Shown: piece after piece, positions 10,990-22,259 of the stretch
Position numbering within the stretch: the stretch's first letter is position 1
How the letters are laid out: each line of letters begins with the position of its first letter
Origin: Euptelea pleiosperma
Lineage: Eukaryota; Streptophyta; Magnoliopsida; Ranunculales; Eupteleaceae
Reading direction: 5' to 3'
Length of the DNA: 64,000 nt
NCBI GenBank assembly: GCA_035048495.1
Contig: CM068553.1
Span: 26,994,978 to 27,058,977 of the forward strand
Made by a program: the position numbers and the translations under genes
Notes under the pieces: model-generated
What the model saw: only the letters and a program-made list of their open reading frames with translations
What the model was told of the DNA's origin: nothing
Database searches by the model: none

Positions 10990-12523
10990 CAACCTCCAAC
11001 CAACATATTGCCAATCCTTGGCAATTAGTGCGTAATAAATGAGCTTAAAAGGGCTCTGCAAATGCTGCACACTTTTTCATATTTGCTCAGGGAAAATACC
11101 ATTCGCCAAATCATTGAATGGATGCAAAAACAGTTACATGCTAACAAAGAGTTTGGAAGTTTTGGCAAGACTACAGACTGATAATCAAGACCCAGAATAG
11201 TTAGACCCTGGGTGTATGTGTGCTCAACATTCTCATCATCCGACAGTAAAGGTTTTCAGATCACCTATAAGTTCTTATGCCTCGACCTCAATTCTCACTT
11301 GTAAACCACTCAGAATGGGATCACTCAGGAATGATTTTCTTCTTTTCTCTCAATTTATATATGAGGAGATGTGTTGATATATGAAAGCAAAGATCTCACA
11401 TATGTATTATTTGAAGGAAGGACATCTTTAACAGAAAAAGATCTCATGATTGGAATATCACTTCACTCGGGAACGACAGATCAAACTCTATAGCTTCTCC
11501 TTCTCCAATCTCCGCATTTTATGATCGTGCTATCCTAGAATCAAGTAGGACTTTTCTGGGTTGTAATGAGGCTTAGGTTAGGTGTAGAAAAATAAATGGA
11601 TACAGGATTTCAAAGATCTTGAGAGGATATCTCTATTTTCTTGTATTTTTCCTACTGGTGTAAAACAAGTTTTTGTTTCTTTTCTTCCTTTTGTATTTTT
11701 CTCTTTTTTTGATATTTCTCAGACTGCTCATTTTATTTTTCATCTGTTTTTCATACTTTCTGTTCATATTTTCTTTTCAGCTTGAACCACTTTCTTTTCT
11801 TTTCGATTTTTCTTCTTTTCACGGTACACCCATATCAGTTATTCTTCTATCCATCTCAAGAGTAGGGTAGCATAGTCATCCTTCGTAGTTGGATTGGGAT
11901 TTTGGTTAATGAGTTTAACAAGAAAATGCTTTTCTAGAAAGGTTCAAGGGGTTTCTAGTAAAGTATAATTCAGGTGAATAAAAAGGCTGAACGGTTCAGA
12001 AAAATGGCCTAAATCATTTTCTAGGGTTTGCACTATCATGTATAATGTCTTGACTGGATATAGAGAAGGTTCTGTCGTAGTAATCCAATGTTGATGTCGT
12101 TCCGAGTTTTATGATCGAAGCAAAAGATAATAAGATCTCTCAACGAATATTGCAGGCATGAAGAATAGTGAGTCATCTTATGACTCAGATTTGTTGTATA
12201 ACCCTCTAAAATGATTAAAGGCTCGAAAGCTCACTGGGTTAGGTCTCCACAATTATTATCACAGGATCTCTAGAGTTTCTAAACTTAAGATGACTTTGAT
12301 ATTAATTGTGTACAATTGTGCTGAATCTGAGTTTTTTTAAGTTTTCAAACCTGCTGTAGTCAAGCTTGACTTGACTCAAAGCTAATATTTAATTAACAAA
12401 AACTGCCATCCTCAATATAGACTTAATGGAGGTTTTCAGCTAATCGAAGTCAGGATATTTGACACATTTTTGAAATTCTATAAAACTTTGAAAAACATCG
12501 GAAACCACCCAAAAACAAGATTT

Positions 12524-12554
<31 letters not shown>

Positions 12555-13272
12555 TTATCAAAATGAATACATGAGTTTTGGTAAAAACCACCCCCGACCA
12601 AAATATAGCACCGTCCTCGGTGCTCATGACTAGGACATAAAATGATGAAAAATCGGTAATGATGATGCAAAGGTTTAGGGAGGATGTTACCAAGTCGGCA
12701 GAAACTCGACAGTATGTGGTACCTAATGATCGGAAGAATGAATGAACCTGCATTTCCAGAGATATAATAACAAATGTATGAGACCCATGTACTCTAAGAA
12801 TACCGGAATTGCCTTTTCGAAAGCGCTAAGTTTTACATCTTTAGCCAGACACAACGGGGGTGGTAAGCACCCCCAACCAAGTTGAAACTCATGGAAACTG
12901 AGTGAATCTGCAGTCTTCCCTACACCTAAGGTGGAACTGAGACTGCTATCCTATCCTTTGTCAAGGTATACCTGTGTAGAACATGTCTTTCTTAGTGTAG
13001 ATTGAGAGAAGGACAGTAAGTGCTATAAGCAGATCTGAAAGAGCATTGAGTGCAACGGGGAGGGATTGAATTTGCTCAGTGAGAATGAATAGGAGGGTAG
13101 AAGGGTGTTCTCTGGCCGTGGTTAGCAGAGCCGCAAACTCATGGAGTTTAGTGGGAAGGTATCTGAATGAAGCAGACTCCTGCAGATCAGTAAAAGCATA
13201 ATTGTCTGACTCCGAGATGAAGTCAGGCGCAAAGTGTTTTTGACACTGGGAGAGTTTTTCCTCGGGAGAGTC
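10990..13272 (-). other. 3' untranslated region of middle element
   Basis: No coding frame was recognised. A (TA)n run lies at 12523-12546 and a T-rich tract at 11640-11820. The minus-strand sequence beside the LTR, GGTTGGAGGTTG, is a weak polypurine tract candidate. Confidence 0.5.
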
Positions 13273-13791
13273 CTAAATTAGACTCTCAACGGCACATGGG
13301 TCATCGACAATATCGATGTAGGGTGGCGGGTGAAAACTGTGGACCTCTTTCTCGAGGTTTCGTAATGTGAAAGGGATGTTCCAATCCCTGCACCCAATGT
13401 GTTCATCCTCGGTGGGGAATGGTAGGTCTAGGGCAGCTGAAGTCCCATTTTCTAAATACAGCTCAATGGTTGGAATGTCTGCATCAAGTGCAGAGGCAGA
13501 ATCATCAGAGATAGAGATGGAAATGGGTATTTCTGTGCTCGGGTCAGAAGTCGGTGCTTTTAGGGGCACCATAGATGGAGACACGAGGTCATCACTATTA
13601 GTGCTTACTCCAAAGGTGGTGGGGACTGGTACGTCTAGGCCAATTGGGATCCCATGAGTGAGACACAACTCAGAGTCCAGAATATCTTCTTCAGGGTTAG
13701 AGAGAGAAGCGGCAGAGTTGGAGTGAGAAATTGGTTTCTCAAAACTAGGTTCAAGACATGGTGCTGTTAAGGGCACTGACAATGGAGACAC
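13273..13791 (-). CDS. Unrecognised ORF of middle element
   Basis: A 172-codon frame lying 3' of the Gag-like frames. The product is acidic and rich in P, S, D and I, with two loosely repeated segments built around PIS, DLPFPT or DVPVPT, and VPL-AP. It looks disordered. It may be the C-terminal part of a Gag-like polyprotein whose frame was broken. No zinc knuckle or enzyme motif is visible, and no family was recognised. Confidence 0.35.
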   Translation of the reverse strand: MSPLSVPLTAPCLEPSFEKPISHSNSAASLSNPEEDILDSELCLTHGIPIGLDVPVPTTFGVSTNSDDLVSPSMVPLKAPTSDPSTEIPISISISDDSASALDADIPTIELYLENGTSAALDLPFPTEDEHIGCRDWNIPFTLRNLEKEVHSFHPPPYIDIVDDPCAVESLI

Positions 13792-13854
13792 TTGCTTATA
13801 AAAACTCTGGCCTGATCTAGTAGTGGTAACAACTTCTATTTCTTCCTTGCAATG

Positions 13855-14193
13855 CTAGTACTGGGTCCAATTGTGCGGCTCCTCATCATAGACAGTGGTC
13901 ATGTCAGTCTCCTCATGATAGACTATCGGTTGGCTAGGGAAGTGGATTTCCTCGCTCTCAGATTCTAGCTGACCTAAACGGTGTTCAAAGCTCTCCATAG
14001 ATTGCCGTTGTTGTCGTTCTAGGTGTTGCAAATATTGTTGTTGCTGGGTTATGTATTGAGAGAGAAGATCCTCTAGACTAGGTTTAGTAGCCAACTGAAG
14101 CAATTCAGCTAAGGGAAGCCGAGGTGCCAACTCTTGATTATGGTCCGACTGAGTATGAAAGTTGTAAGGCAGAGTGGAGTTTGGGACTAGCAT
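13855..14193 (-). pseudogene. Gag C-terminal fragment (Athila/gypsy type)
   Basis: A 112-codon frame. Residues around 30-90 form a glutamine-rich coiled coil (LEDLLSQYITQQQQYLQH), followed by a GQLESESEE segment and FPSQP. This order (LED...QY, coiled coil, GQL, then PSQ) is what the linker after the Gag domain of Athila and related plant gypsy elements looks like. The capsid core upstream and the zinc knuckle downstream are missing, so it is only a remnant. It overlaps the frame at 14187-14717 by a few bases, consistent with a single frameshifted gene. Confidence 0.5.
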
Positions 14194-14717
14194 TTGACTC
14201 TGGAAATCCTTAGGGGCCTACTGTTGATCAGAATAGTCATTCTGTGGATATGACGGGTACTGGGATTGCGAGTATTGCCAATCATACTCTCCATTGGTTT
14301 GATGAAACCCGGAAGGATAATTATCATGCAGTAGTTGCTGCGGGAGAGCAGACTATTCCCAACTAGAGTTATGGTGACTCTTATTGTCCAGATAATAAGT
14401 GTTGTCATAGGAGGCTGCATCAGATATTGAAATGTATTGAAGCTACAGACCTCTTCCTGGACGGGAGGGAAATATCCCACAGAGTTTAAATTATGCACAG
14501 GCTGCTGACCTGCAACACTAAGGGCAGTGACTGAGTTTTTAAGCTCTTGGAGTACAGAGTTGTACTCTGGATCTCTGTGATTGTCATACCCCGAAGAAGT
14601 TAGTGAGACCGGAGTGTCATGATGATACATAGGCTTGTCATACCATTGCTGAGAGTTATCACCTAGATTCTCATAGAAAGTGTAGTAGGTCTCATACAGA
14701 GGCCGTTCATCTGCCAT
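14187..14717 (-). pseudogene. Gag-like N-terminal frame of middle element
   Basis: A 176-codon frame starting MADERPLYETYYTFYENLGD, rich in Y, N, Q and P and low in hydrophobic core. It precedes the coiled-coil frame at 13855-14193 and the two overlap out of frame. The second half (from about residue 110) looks frameshifted, as it switches to an I- and R-rich composition. I read it as the upstream part of the element's one Gag-like gene, but sequence similarity to a named Gag is not evident by eye. Confidence 0.4.
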
Positions 14718-15612
14718 CAGAGGTGATAGAAGGGTGCGGTAGACTGACTTTCAGATCGAATCAGTCAAAGGTTAGGACAGGTCCAACCAGGCTTCTATTT
14801 GAAAAAGCAAGCCCTAGACTTGGCAAAAAGTTGCCAGAGGGGAACACTATCCTAGTGATATATGATGCAAACTAAGCACAGATAATCCTATTTTAAATAA
14901 TCAAAAAATATTTTAGGAATTATCTTGTTAGTTTTGGGGTTAGCATAGATTATGACTGTGGGCAGACCACTGGTTTATCTTTTAACCGCCGGACTAACAG
15001 TTTGCACTCATGGATTCTCACCAGGCTACACTTTTTAGAGCGAATCCTTTAGTACTGACTCTAGTCAACAACAAGGCAATCCGAAGCCTAGACAGACGTA
15101 CAGCACAATGGCTGACTTAAATACGTCACAGACTAATCGGATTGGTCAAGTGTTTAAGAAGAGTGTTCCCTCGGGTTAAGCTAGGGTTGGTGTGTGTTCT
15201 TAACCCAACAAATAGCAGACCAATCAAAGAACCAGGGATGCCACAGGCGAGCTCGATATTCTTGAGTAGTAGGGACCTATGGGTGTGTTAGATAACAGGG
15301 ACCCGCACTCGTGGACTTATTCAACCTGGGATGGATGGAAAGACTACGTGGAGGGGTGTCCTAGAACACCGATCTAGTTTGGCTCTAGCTCTTGATTCTT
15401 TTTATTAAAGATGGATCCTAGGGATCAAATGCAGGTTGAGTGATGAGGTGGGTGATGAAATCCCATCAATTGTAAAAGGAGCTGGGTTTGCTCGATTAAT
15501 GTTCAATTATTAACGGCCACGCCACGCAAGTCGAATAATATGTATGCGCAAACAAATAGACAAGTGGCAATGATTCACCCAATTACACCGTAGCACACTC
15601 AAGGCGAGGATG
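14718..15612. other. Untranslated part of middle element
   Basis: Lies between the Gag-like frame and the nested Tat insertion. It continues the middle element's 5' leader, which resumes at 26669. No coding signal was seen. Confidence 0.5.
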
Positions 15613-15617
15613 GGGAC
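15613..15617. repeat. TSD of Tat element, left copy
   Basis: GGGAC, repeated at 26664-26668. Confidence 0.9.
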
Positions 15618-16610
15618 TGTGGGGGAAAATCCAGATGATCTTACCTGCACGATCCCCGAGGAGACGGATTTATGAATAGTAAATGAACTGCCCGGCGTGG
15701 TCGGCCTTACTTTCGATGATCCCGAGAGGAGTGGGCCGAGTGGTCTCCCTTCTTGCCCGGATTGGTCACTCTGGGATTGTCATCTTTTCTCCGATCGCTG
15801 TGGTACCTACAAATCACACTCCGACGCTCAAGTCAGGATGGATCCAAATACTTTAGGTCTCATTCTTGATACCTGTCTCTCTATCTTGCTTGTATTTTTT
15901 TGATCCCCTCTTCATTAGATTCTCTTTCTTTTTATAGGGCCCTCAACACGAAGCGCGTCGTTTGTTGAGGAACCTGTAACCACCAATTCTTGATAATGGT
16001 TTTCGGTTACGTTTCTTGGTTTGAGGGGAATGTTTCCCCAGGCACTCTGCGAGATGACGTTCCAACCATCCAGGTCCAATATCTGTCATTCTTGGGCAAC
16101 AAGCCTTCTCTCCTGGCTGGGTGGTTTGGCCAGATGTTCCTACAAGTTCCACCTCTCAGTCGGACGACGTCGGCAGTTGTTCCGACCAGGCATATCCTTT
16201 AGTCAGACGGTATCGGCAGTTGTTCTGACAAGGCCCATCCTGCAGTCGGACGGCGTCGACAGTTGTTCCGACGAGGCCCATCCTCTAGTCGGATGATGTC
16301 GATAGTTGTTCCGACGAGGCCCATCCTCTAGTCGGATGGCGTCGGCAGTTGTTCGGACACAACCCATCTTTTAGTCGGACGACCCGTCAGGTGTTCCGAC
16401 AAGGAACATCTTGTAGTCGGACGGCCTTGTCGGATGTTCTGACAAGGACGGACGGCTTCTCCTCGTGTTCTGGTAAGAAGATACGTTCATCGAACTCTGG
16501 GCCGAGGTGGTCCGTGGACCATGGAGGCCAACATGCCTCTTTCCGGAGAACGTGCCCCATTATGTGACACGTGGCATTATCTCAGCTTCTAAAAAATTAG
16601 GGTACCCACA
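15618..16610 (-). repeat. 3' LTR of Tat element
   Basis: Starts TGTGGGGGAAAATCC and ends GGGTACCCACA. By eye about 90% identical to 25626-26663. Most differences are transitions. Confidence 0.92.
16158..16460. repeat. 43-bp tandem repeat in Tat LTR
   Basis: Units start AGTCGGACG at 16158, 16201, 16244, 16287, 16330, 16373 and 16415, a period of 43 bp (last 42). The unit core is GTCGGCAGTTGTTCCGAC. The same array occurs in the other LTR at 26168-26500. Confidence 0.9.
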
Positions 16611-16625
16611 TCGCCCCCTTTCTCG
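16611..16625 (-). other. Polypurine tract of Tat element
   Basis: The minus strand reads GAGAAAGGGGGCGA directly beside the 3' LTR. It is nearly the same as the PPT of the outermost element. Confidence 0.8.
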
Positions 16626-16984
16626 GACAGTTGATATGTCATTGGTCCAACTGTCAGATAAACCAACCGTCCGACCATTCGGGCGTGCGAAATGTACCGT
16701 CCGAAGGAGATGTGTAATGATTTCGTATTTATTACGAGTTTTGTTAATACCAGGCTATGCTGATGATAACGCCAAGCATGGCTAGTATAAATACCCCTAT
16801 ACTCAGTCATTTTTTATTTTTTACAGGCTCTGACTTAGTAAAGGCGATTTCTTCTCTCTTCTTCTTCCTCATTTTTTTTTTACAACAAAGACCCCGCCGG
16901 CACTGCGTCCATGAGTATCCTCGGTTGGGACACCGTTGACCATTTCTAAAAGAGTTCTTTTACTGTCATTTTCCCTTCCTCTTA

Positions 16985-19100
16985 TTTTTCTCTCTCCCAG
17001 ACCTATATATCCCGTTCTTTTGAGGACTTTTCCTTAGAGGAAGCCGAGGTAGTAGAGAACGTTGTTCTCGAAGAGGGCTTCTTCTCCGAAGTCCCTGAGG
17101 CCGACTCTTTCGGTCGTGCTGCAACTATGGACCCTGTCAGGGTCCTGAGTGGCAATGCCACCTCTTCCTCCCGTCCTTTTATTTTTAGTGAGGCTGCCAC
17201 AGTGGGCGACGATTGTGAGAGCTTGTACTAGCGCTATGGCATCTCTCGTCGTGTCCATATTAGGAAGGGCCACTACTTCGGAGAACCTCTTCCTAACGGG
17301 GAGATCAGTATCTGTGAGGAGCAGTTAGAGGGAGGGATGTCCTTCCCATTGTCTCCGCTGGCCAGGTCTCTACTGATTTTTTACAACAAAGCCCCTGGCC
17401 AAATGCACCCCACACTTGGAGGATAATCTCCAGGATTTACTCCATTTGTGCCATTGGGGATCACTCCATTGGGCTGTTGGAGATGGATTGTGCTTACTTA
17501 TTGAAGCGCACTCCCTATTCCGACCATGTTTATAGCTTGTCGGCTAGGTCAGACCCCTTCCGGATGATCGAAGACCTTCTGGATTCTCAAGAGGGATGGC
17601 CCGACAAGGCCTTAGTTGTCTCAGGATCTTGGGACGGCACCGGCCAAGCTGATCCAGGTCCCCCGATTGGCTCCGTCCGGTCGAGTTTTAACCGGGCAAG
17701 TAGGCCGTCTAGGTTTACCTTTGCCTTGCCGTCTTTCTTTCAAGTTGTTTCGTCAGTTTACTAACTTTGTCATCTCTCTTCTTCACAGATAACGTGCAAT
17801 CCCCGGGCACGCATGCCTAAGTGATCATCGACAAGGTGTTGAGGTTCGTCGCGACCGTCCCGCTCACCTACCATTTTGGTACGGAGAGGTCCAACTGAGT
17901 ACCAGCAACAGCTGTAAGGCAGCCACGAGGGCAGGGGTGATTCCGACATCCCAGATCGAAGTTGTCGGCACTGATTGCATAGCCATCCCAGCCGTCCCTC
18001 TGACCTGTGCCGGCCCTATCATGGAGGATCGCGAGAAGAAGAAGATTGCAACAACGCGGAAGAGGAAGCATCAAGAATCTGGTCGCCACTCGAAGAGGGG
18101 CTTCCAGGCCTTTGATCCGCTCGCCTCTGTAGCCGGGGGGTCAGGGGCTCAGATCCCCATTGGCGGCTCATCAAGGCAGGCTCCCCCCATTCCTCTGACT
18201 TTCGCGACGGTGCCTCCATCCAGGTCGTCTGTAAGGGTGGATCTGGATGAGGTGTCGGATCCCTTTGACCGGCCCTTCGAGGTCGTTCCTCCGGAGCAGA
18301 TGTCGGCCGTTCCGTTCTCCATCCTCGCCTTCTACACGCCTCTCGGCCATCCTATCACCGAAGGCCACTCCCTCTTCGACCCTCATGTTGCCATGGGGTT
18401 GGTTAACATGCTCTCATTGCCGAGAGATCGGCAACGTTATGAGGACATAACGGAGCTGACTCAGGTTTATGACGGCCTTAGCAAATCTTTTGCCTAGGTA
18501 ACTCCTTTGCCTCATTCTTTTTTTTTTTTTTTGAGTGTCTCATTCCTGACGAGTTTCTTCTTTTTGTGTTTGCAGGGCATCAACGCATTCCTTGGCCTAA
18601 AGGACTTTGTTTCCTTTCTCCTCAACCAGCGTGACCAACGGGATGCAGAGGTTCTCCGCCAAAGGGAGAGGGCAAACCAGGCAGCCTCACGGCTGGCCAA
18701 TGCCTTCGAGAACCTAGAAGTGCTAAACCTGGAGCTCTAGGCCAAAAAGGAAGACCTCGCCAAGGCTTAGGAGGCTCGCCTAATTGCCGAGAAGAAGTCC
18801 ACGGACGTCCGTTTGGCTCCAGAGGCCTCCGAGACGAAGAGGGCTGCTGCTGAGGAGGCCCTGGACAAGATGAAGTAGATTTTGGAGCTAGTCCGTGCCG
18901 AGTCTGTTCGTCTTCAGCAAATCCAGTACGAGAAAGGTGTTGTTGATGCCCAGACCAACCTGGGAGAGGAGGAGTCGACAGCTGTTGGGGACGAGCCGGA
19001 GGGGGAGCACTCTGCTCTGGGCAGAGATGGCCCGAGAGACCCCGAGGTCACCGGGGGTGGTGTCGGACAGTCGTCTGACGGCATTGTGACTGTTGAATGA
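16985..19100 (+). pseudogene. Antisense spliced gene in Tat element (gypsy-type transposon domain ORF)
   Basis: Lies on the strand opposite to gag-pol, between integrase and the 3' LTR. The N-terminal block (17030-17700) has the pattern of the plant 'putative gypsy type transposon' domain: RYGIS..V.I, then PNGEISICEEQLEGGMSFPL, then later a YSLSAR..GW..K stretch. A proline-rich block with a basic KKKIATTRKRKHQ segment follows (17937-18497). The C-terminal block (18576-19097) is a long charged coiled coil ending in an acidic tail. Splice sites fit: an acceptor at 17788 and a 78-bp intron at 18498-18575 (GTAACT..TTTGCAG) that keeps frame. Several TAG/TGA codons and one frame change make it defunct here. 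Such antisense ORFs are known from Tat-lineage elements; their function is unknown. Confidence 0.7.
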
Positions 19101-19455
19101 CTTGTACTTTCTTTTATTTTTTCTTCTTTTTTTTAGATGTAGATGCTGTATGGCTCTTTTTTTTATATATATGAAGAACCTTTCCGTTTATTGTTGGTTC
19201 ACATCCTTCTCTCCTTCTATGTAAGTGCCGTATGGTATTTCCAAAGCACGAAAATTTGAACATTTTCCTTTCATTGCTGATTTTTTTGCATGAATCCATT
19301 TTTTGCTATGTTTCCTTTCTCTACTTTTGAGATTGGCTTCTTGGCCCAGCCGTCTGCCTCGTTCATGCCATTCATTTGACTTTTCAGCTGAGAGGGTTGG
19401 GGTGCCTTGACTTTTCAACGAAAAATTCTTCCACCTTGACGGAAGCCAACTGTTC

Positions 19456-19995
19456 GTGTCGAGGCCCCATTTTGCCCTTGGCTTTTCAGCCGAGAAGGAC
19501 TGGGTACCTCGACGTGTTTGTGAGACTTCGTCTTTATTTGTAAAGGGGTATGGTTCTCATGCAACAAGGCAGTCAAGGCCTATTTTTGATGGATGCCAAC
19601 CATATGTGTCGAGGTCCCACTCTGCCTTTGGTTTTTCAGCCGAGAAGGACTGGGTGCCTCGGCCCACATGTGGGACTTCTTCCTCCTTTGGAGAGTGGTA
19701 CAGTTCTCATGCATCAAGGTGGTTAAGGCCTACTCTTTATGGATGCCAACCATACGTGTCGAGGTCCCGTTCTGCCCTTGACTTTTCAGCCGAGAAGGAC
19801 TGGGTGCCTCGGCCCACATATGGGACTTCATCCTCCTTTGGAGAGGGGTACAATTCTCATGCATCAATGTAATCAAGGCATGCTCTTGATAGATGCCAAC
19901 TGTACGTGTCGAGGTCCCGTTCTGCCCTTGACTTTTCATCCGAGAAGGACTGGGTGCCTCGGCCCACATGTGGGACTTCTTCTTTTTTTGGAGTA
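19456..19995. repeat. 150-bp tandem repeat between integrase and PPT
   Basis: GTGTCGAGG recurs at 19456, 19606, 19756 and 19906, exactly 150 bp apart. Each unit carries CTTTTCAGCCGAGAAGGACT and CTCGGCCCACATGTGGGACT. This is the hypervariable region of Tat-type elements where satellite-like arrays often arise. It creates repetitive open frames (19456-19872) that are not genes. Confidence 0.9.
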
Positions 19996-20064
19996 AGATG
20001 CTTCTCTTTCGACCGACGTGAGAAGTGGATTGAACCTAGATGATATGGAACTTGAATAGAACTT

Positions 20065-21126
20065 TTATTGATAAAAGACCTTCATGTTGAAGGCATTCCA
20101 GGGCCTTTCGATTACAGCGCCGTCTGATGTCTTTAGGAAATAGGATCCGTGTTGTCCTAGCTTGTCGATCATGTAGGGTCCCTCCCAATTGGAACCGAGC
20201 TTGCCACTGTTGGCCTCCCTCATGTTTTCAAACACTTTCCTGAGGATGAGGTCCCTTGGCTTAAAGACCCTGTGCTTTACCCTTCGGTCAAATGCCCGTT
20301 TGATTCTCCGTTGGTAATCGGCTAGTCGGACCATGGCCTGCTCTCTCCGTTCCTCGAGGAGGTCTACGTCACGAGCCAGTATGCCCTCGTTCTGTCCCAA
20401 CTCCACGGCTAGTGTTCGGGAGGTTGGTGCCATGGTCTCTGTCGAGATTACGGCCTCCATCCCGTAAGCTAGTGAGAAAGGGGATTCTCCTGTTGATCGC
20501 CTCGGGGTAGTGCGGTAGGCCCATAATACGCCGTATAGTTCTTCGGCCCATTTTCCTTTGGCCCTTTTTAATCGCTTCTTTAGTGTGTCGAGTATAACCT
20601 TGTTGGCTGCTTCCGCCAGTCCGTTGCTTTGCGAATACCTTGGAGTCGATAAATTTTTCTTTATCCCGAGTGTTCGACAAAAGTCTCGAATCTCGGCTGT
20701 GTCGAACGATGTGCCGTTGTCTGTTATAATTTTCTGGGGCACACCGAAACGACATACGATATTCTCCCAAAGAAATCTTCTGACATTCGAGAAGTGAACC
20801 TGAGGGAGCTCAACGGCTTTGATCCATTTAGTGAAGTAGTTAGTGACCACCAGCAAAAATCGGGCATTACCTGGCGCTCTCGGGAGGGGCCCGACAATGT
20901 CCAATCCCCATTTGGCGAATGGCCAGGCGCTGTATACTGGGTATAACTCTTCTGCAGGCACTCTGATCAGTGGCGCATGTCTCTGGCAGCTCGGGCATTT
21001 GCGGACAAAGATCTTGGCATCCTTCTGCATGCATGGCCAAAAATACCCCTGCGTGATTGCCTTGTGTGCTAAACTTCTCACCCCCGAGTGATTGTCGCAC
21101 TCGCCGGCGTGTATCTCCTCCAACAC
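20065..21126 (-). CDS. Integrase of Tat element
   Basis: An open frame of 353 codons. The zinc-binding region has H6 and H13 (IHAGECDNHSG) and C44-x2-C47 (KCPSCQRH). The catalytic core keeps the D,D(35)E triad: D76 in WGLDIVGPLP, D136 in IITDNGTSF and E172 in SQSNGLAEAANK. A C-terminal DNA-binding region follows (GDLILRKV-like 'RDLILRKVFEN', then KLGSNWEGPYMI, the GPY-type motif). It normally inserts the cDNA into chromosomal DNA as part of a Gag-Pol polyprotein, so the methionine at 21126 is internal to the original polyprotein rather than a true start. It is the only domain of this element free of stops. Confidence 0.93.
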   Translation of the reverse strand: MLEEIHAGECDNHSGVRSLAHKAITQGYFWPCMQKDAKIFVRKCPSCQRHAPLIRVPAEELYPVYSAWPFAKWGLDIVGPLPRAPGNARFLLVVTNYFTKWIKAVELPQVHFSNVRRFLWENIVCRFGVPQKIITDNGTSFDTAEIRDFCRTLGIKKNLSTPRYSQSNGLAEAANKVILDTLKKRLKRAKGKWAEELYGVLWAYRTTPRRSTGESPFSLAYGMEAVISTETMAPTSRTLAVELGQNEGILARDVDLLEERREQAMVRLADYQRRIKRAFDRRVKHRVFKPRDLILRKVFENMREANSGKLGSNWEGPYMIDKLGQHGSYFLKTSDGAVIERPWNAFNMKVFYQ

Positions 21127-21369
21127 GGTCTGTGACTGTGCCGGGGTCAGGCATCTCAGGAGTGGTCCGGATGCCGACTTCCGTTATAGCTCTTTGTGTA
21201 ACAAGGTATATCTTTTTGAGATGCCTTGAACCCGCCGTGCATCTATTTTTTATTTCGGGAGGTTCCATGCCGAAGGTAGTTGCCGATATCGTCCATCCAG
21301 CTCGACTCGCCCCTAGTGGTAACGGGTGCTATGTGTATCTCGTTTAGCCTCCGTATGCTGGGGTACTCC

Positions 21370-21840
21370 TAAAAATCCACTGAAATGAGTCTCAACTCCA
21401 TCTCACCTAGCATTGTCGCAAGGTATGCTAACGAGTCTGAGTGCCTGTTCTCCTGTATTGGGAATTGGTACAGCTTTAATTAGGTGAAGCGTTTCAACAG
21501 TTCTCTTACTATGGACAGGTAAGCTGCCATCCTCTAGTCCCTTGCCTGGTAGGTTCCATCGTACTAGGAAACGACGAGCTGCGAGTCTAAGTAGACGGTC
21601 AGGTCAGTGACTTTGAGGTCTAGGACAGTGGTGATCCTTGAAATGATGGCCTCGTATTCTGCCTCGTTGTTGGACGCTTTGAAGCCGAGCTTCACGGCCC
21701 TCTCAATTCTGGTGTTCTCCGATGTTACCAAGACAATTCCGATTCCTGGTCCGTCTTCATTGGCCGAGCCATCCGTGTACAGCCTCCAACCTATTTCCTA
21801 CTGGAATGCTGCCGAGACTTCGGGTAGATGGATGATGTCT
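21370..21840 (-). pseudogene. Second (archaeal-type) RNase H of Tat element
   Basis: The minus-strand translation shows LYTDGSANEDGPGIGIVL, then KLGFKASNNEAEYEA, then LTVYLDSQLVV. These are the D..E..D metal-binding positions of the RNase H fold, followed by a decayed ENRHSDSLAYLA. This additional RNase H, located between the RT-linked RNase H and integrase, defines the Tat lineage. The frame is broken by stops near LVVS and in the YQ..RD region. Confidence 0.8.
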
Positions 21841-21919
21841 GCGTCTTCCTCTCCAAGTTGCTTGATGTCGCTTACTGGAAAATCAACTAAGAAACCTACG
21901 AGGGCATGACCTTTCTTGG

Positions 21920-22250
21920 AAACTCTGGGGCTGAACTTGATGTCATACTGTGCCAAATGAATGGCCCATTTAGCCATTGGGCCGGACAGGTCAATCTTTC
22001 AAAGGACGAATTTGAGCGGGAACTCAGTGTAGACCGTAATAGTCCTTTCGTCGAAGTACGGCTTCAATCTACTGGATACAAAAATTAGTGCAAGGGCGGC
22101 CTTTTCTATTAATGCGTACCTGAGTTCGGCTCCAACGAGGGTTTTGCTTGTGAAGAAGACTGGCTTCTCTTCTTTATTTTGCTCTCGGAACAGTACAGCA
22201 CTGATGGATTGCTCCATTGTTGCTAGGTAGAGGCCGAGAGGTTCTCCTAC
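21920..22250 (-). pseudogene. RT-linked RNase H of Tat element
   Basis: A stretch at 21999-22217 reads SAVLFREQNKEEKPVFFTSK and continues through ELRYALIEKAALALI to VYTEFPLKFVL. This is the typical gypsy RNase H order. The first catalytic Asp region upstream is degraded, and a stop follows KFVL. The segment ending HALVGFLVDFP (normally ALADFL) leads into the second RNase H. Confidence 0.75.
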
Positions 22251-22259
22251 TTCTGGTTT

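Noticed and set aside
13367..13657. Plus 96-codon frame
   Set aside because: Antisense shadow of the minus frame at 13273-13791.
19456..19996. Plus frames encoding repeated SAEKDWVPRP units
   Set aside because: The 150-bp tandem repeat is a multiple of three, so any stop-free frame repeats; location and family suggest non-coding DNA.
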